DNA of 64,000 nucleotides from Acidobacteriota bacterium (lineage in GTDB: Bacteria > Acidobacteriota > Terriglobia > Bryobacterales > Bryobacteraceae). Shown here one piece after another: positions 63,956 to 64,000 of the stretch. The translations under genes were made by a program, and so were the position numbers. Within the stretch, counting starts at the first letter, position 1, and each line of letters starts with the position of its first letter. The DNA is taken from NCBI GenBank assembly GCA_018268835.1, contig JAFDVU010000003.1, positions 1-64,000 of the forward strand, given 5' to 3'. Below the pieces are notes generated by a model, which was given only the letters and a program-made list of their open reading frames with translations, did not search any database and was not told where the DNA came from.

Positions 63956-64000
63956 TTATGTATTGCTTCCCACCGCAGAACCCTGTAACTCAACTCCGAG

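Overview
The window looks like a chromosomal segment of a high-GC soil bacterium, most likely an acidobacterium of the Solibacter/Bryobacter type. Evidence is inferential: an SBBP beta-propeller/BACON surface protein beside a CadC-like regulator with TPRs, DUF3489, and a serine recombinase travelling with a DUF2924 gene. It carries a nearly complete lambda-like prophage of about 52 kb (roughly 6.15-58.4 kb), flanked on the left by two host genes and on the right by a giant DUF1998-type helicase that resembles the DruE defence helicase.

Left flank (1-6144): the 3' end of a leftward secreted SBBP/BACON protein is cut by the window edge. A divergent gene encodes a 937-residue membrane-anchored winged-helix regulator with a TPR array.

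Prophage late region, transcribed leftward (39.3 down to 6.15 kb): it follows the lambda order closely. Nu1-like TerS, GpA-type TerL, then an accessory block (a Dcm relic, two paralogous ParB-methyltransferase fusions, small proteins and a rightward three-gene cassette). After that come gpW, portal, S49 protease with an internal scaffold start, gpD decoration protein, gpE capsid, head-tail joining proteins, tail tube, tail chaperone G with a -1 frameshift to GT, tape measure, an M-like protein, a fused L/J-like hub, a very large tail protein with a C-terminal TIM-barrel-like domain, and a tail fibre with His-Thr-His repeats. Two rightward cargo genes (a Nudix-like protein and a protein with two PD-(D/E)XK domains) sit between tail genes. 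I could not recognise an endolysin, a spanin or a CI-type repressor.

Prophage early region, also leftward (52.1 down to 39.4 kb): tightly overlapping genes for a sigma-like protein, two ParB-like proteins, a Cas4/AddB-like nuclease, a RecA-like ATPase, a DUF669 protein, an ERCC4 nuclease, a RecD2-like helicase and a primase-helicase. The 3' part of the primase gene holds nine copies of a 12-bp iteron in both orientations and several reading frames, a probable replication origin. The early operon starts beside two copies of the palindrome GGGTTACATGTAACCC, which lie between it and a divergent gene.

Right end (52.3-58.4 kb): three genes of unknown function (160, 478 and 397 residues), then the integration module (HTH protein, large serine recombinase, DUF2924 protein, small protein). 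A bipartite 36-bp motif occurs both just outside the recombinase module and at 39.9 kb.
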